From Leeuwenhoekiella marinoflava DSM 3653 (GTDB lineage: Bacteria > Bacteroidota > Bacteroidia > Flavobacteriales > Flavobacteriaceae), in contig NZ_FQUN01000004.1 of the NCBI RefSeq assembly GCF_900129005.1, forward strand, positions 1-64,000: 64,000 nucleotides of DNA, given 5' to 3'. Positions 62,564 through 64,000 of the stretch are shown in pieces. The translations under genes and the position numbers were made by a program. The notes beneath the pieces were generated by a model that saw nothing but the letters and a program-made list of their open reading frames with translations, did no database searches and was not told the DNA's origin. Numbering within the stretch: position 1 is the stretch's first letter; each line of letters opens with the position of its first letter.

Positions 62564-63595
62564 TTAGTGTGCAGCTGCCACGGCAGGCTTAATATTTTCT
62601 TTGAAGGCAGTAAGCAAAATATAAAATTGAATACCGAATAAAACCGAAGCGATTACTAAATGTAGTGGCTGCGTTAAAAATGGAAAATCAAGATAATACA
62701 TTAAAATACCGGTTACAATTTCTATGGAAATTAAAACCACGACCCAATTGAAGCTTTTATGCCCTAAAACTAATTTTCGATTCTTGTAGAATAACCATGC
62801 ATTTAGTAGAAAAACTACAATTGAAAAAGAACGATGCAGGTAAAAAGAAACTTCGGGATTCTCGAGCCAAAGCGACTTTGCCGAATAGCCTACCAGATCC
62901 ACTTGCTCATCAATATGTTGTCTTACTTGTGTTCCTAAAACAATCTGAATGAGTGTTAGAATGATAGCAACGAACATTCCTATTTTAAATGATTTACTGA
63001 ATTTAAAACGGTGTTTGAGGTTAGAAGCTTCATACAGCATATATATGAGTAACGCTACGATAAGCAAAGCGATAACCATATGTATTGTGATTCGAATAGG
63101 TGATAAAACTGAATAAACTACAGTTGCACCAATCCATCCTTGAAACCCAATCATAAAAACGGCAAGTAGCGATAACAAAATGCGTTTGCGATTACGTTCT
63201 TTAAATACAGCAGCGGCTAACATTACTAGAAAAGCAATACCCGCCAGAGCGCCGAAGAGTCTGTTTATATATTCAATCCACGTGTGCCAGGGGTTAAAAA
63301 TAGCGTAGTCGTGTTTCTCATAGCCATTCCAGTTTTGTGGGTTGAATGTGTCTGTTGTGGTGAAATCAGTTTTGGCAACGCGCAAGGTTTCTTCAACAAT
63401 AATAACTTGTCCTTTTTCAAAAGACCTTTCCGCTTTCCACTGCAGTTCACTGGCATCAGTAGGAGGAATAATATATCCAAAACATTTAGGCCAATCCGGG
63501 CATCCCATACCACTACCAGTCATACGCACAACCGCACCGGCAATAATTACCAGATAAATAAGAATGAGCGAAACAATTATTGATTTTTTATACAC
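62564..63595 (-). CDS. ctaA: Haem A synthase, COX15/CtaA family
   Basis: Oxidises haem O to haem A for cytochrome oxidase, in the inner membrane. The frame is open from 63724 but only the GTG at 63595 (reads VYKKSIIVSLILIYLVIIAG) begins directly before the first helix, giving 343 residues; GTG starts are uncommon and should be checked. Eight membrane helices; the haem-binding motifs include VVRMTGSGMGCPDWPKCFG (first), EYINRLFGALAG (second His-less E-x-x-N-R), and ITIHMVIALLIVAL and EVSFYLHRSFSI with histidines. It starts 46 bases after the CCA-enzyme stop in the same direction. Confidence 0.92.
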   Translation of the reverse strand: MYKKSIIVSLILIYLVIIAGAVVRMTGSGMGCPDWPKCFGYIIPPTDASELQWKAERSFEKGQVIIVEETLRVAKTDFTTTDTFNPQNWNGYEKHDYAIFNPWHTWIEYINRLFGALAGIAFLVMLAAAVFKERNRKRILLSLLAVFMIGFQGWIGATVVYSVLSPIRITIHMVIALLIVALLIYMLYEASNLKHRFKFSKSFKIGMFVAIILTLIQIVLGTQVRQHIDEQVDLVGYSAKSLWLENPEVSFYLHRSFSIVVFLLNAWLFYKNRKLVLGHKSFNWVVVLISIEIVTGILMYYLDFPFLTQPLHLVIASVLFGIQFYILLTAFKENIKPAVAAAH

Positions 63596-63641
63596 CCGAT
63601 TTGAATTATAATTACATTTCTTAATAATCTTCTTTCTGAAA

Positions 63642-64000
63642 TCAGCCTGCGACTTCAAGCCCCAGATCAGCACCTTTTTTAAGCATAAATGCGTGAGCAG
63701 CTTCGTACTCATTAGGGATTTCACCTTCGAGAATGGCCTCTTTAATAGCTTCCTTAATTATTCCTATTTCGCGGGAAGGCTTCAGGTTAAAAGTCTCCAT
63801 AATTTCTTCTCCGCTAACCGGTGGTTGAAAATTGCGCAAATGATCACGCTCTTCAACTTCTCCAATTTTTTGACGAACTGTTTTAAAATTATTGTGATAT
63901 CTGCGGTAACGCTTAGGGTTTTTAGTTGTGATATCTGCTTCACAAAGTGTCATCAAATCTTCAAGATTTTCTCCGGAGTCAAATATCAACCTACGTACAG
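63642..64000 (-). CDS. cca: CCA tRNA nucleotidyltransferase, 3' part (runs off the window)
   Basis: 119 residues of the C-terminus are seen; the gene continues beyond base 64000. [20 protein letters not shown] and [18 protein letters not shown], followed by [20 protein letters not shown] and [20 protein letters not shown], match the end of the HD-domain class of bacterial CCA-adding enzymes, which repair tRNA 3' ends. An internal Met (MIFDSGE) at 63989 is not the start. It precedes haem A synthase by 46 bases on the same strand. Confidence 0.88.
   Translation of the reverse strand, partial: VRRLIFDSGENLEDLMTLCEADITTKNPKRYRRYHNNFKTVRQKIGEVEERDHLRNFQPPVSGEEIMETFNLKPSREIGIIKEAIKEAILEGEIPNEYEAAHAFMLKKGADLGLEVAG

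Noticed and set aside
1-64000. A new defence, phage or secretion system
   Set aside because: I looked for multi-gene sets of nucleases, NTPases, toxins, structural or secretion proteins without a housekeeping role and found none; SbcCD, UvrA and Nth are standard repair genes in standard settings.

Overview
The window looks like chromosomal DNA of a marine-type Flavobacteriaceae bacterium (Bacteroidota); I cannot fix the genus. The signs are two TonB-dependent receptors with N-terminal carboxypeptidase-regulatory-like domains, a secreted protein that begins its mature part with AQVGIGTT, a YtxJ-type bacillithiol redox protein, MeaB, moderately AT-rich DNA, weak ribosome binding sites and TTG-N20-TAnnTTTG type promoters. 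No rRNA, tRNA, CRISPR array, intact insertion sequence or prophage is visible.

Layout. 1-0.7 kb: non-coding repeats, including a directly repeated ~170 bp block with a 264 bp period. 0.7-6.1 kb: uvrA, an ECF sigma factor with a tiny companion gene, endonuclease III (with no cysteines at all) and a Bcp peroxiredoxin. 6.3-10.9 kb: a PhoX-like lipoprotein with a Gly-X-Asp tract, next to a di-haem peroxidase with an imelysin-like N-terminal half, then two small unknown proteins. 11.0-15.6 kb: a proline-peptidase pair (DPP-IV-like S9 peptidase and M24 X-Pro aminopeptidase) flanked by copies of a dispersed palindromic element, then a hotdog thioesterase. 15.7-23.1 kb: SbcCD, an SDR, an Omp85-type barrel and a small outer-membrane protein. 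23.1-31.3 kb: a decayed WapI-like immunity gene, an M61 peptidase, an orphan coding fragment, a siderophore-type TonB receptor, a VOC protein, an 11 bp tandem repeat and an alpha/beta hydrolase. 31.5-43.7 kb: ClpB with a paired palindrome upstream, YtxJ, a second TonB-type receptor, a CoA-binding protein that overlaps a solute:sodium symporter tail to tail, a PAP2-phosphatase/epimerase operon, MeaB and an Ohr-type peroxidase. 43.8-47.9 kb: an IS1182-like transposase relic, an ECF sigma/anti-sigma/adhesin-like operon and an M23 peptidase. 47.9-55.9 kb: an AraC regulator divergent from an operon of GH51 arabinofuranosidase, DUF5695 protein and M1 peptidase. 55.9-60.4 kb: a gene graveyard with relics of eutC, two DUF1684 genes, a duplicated scrap of the M1 gene and a frameshifted metalloprotease-like lipoprotein. 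60.4-64 kb: a lone MotA/TolQ/ExbB-like protein, a 37-kDa nucleoid-associated protein, a pRiA4b ORF-3-like protein, haem A synthase and the 3' part of a CCA-adding enzyme gene.

Functionally the window combines housekeeping DNA repair and stress genes with the secreted peptidases, glycosidases and outer-membrane transporters typical of a polymer-degrading flavobacterium. I found no clear new multi-gene defence or mobile system. The most interesting items are the cluster of pseudogenes that earlier annotation would miss, the cysteine-free endonuclease III, the double palindrome between clpB and ytxJ, the ECF/anti-sigma/adhesin-like operon, and the dispersed palindromic element family.
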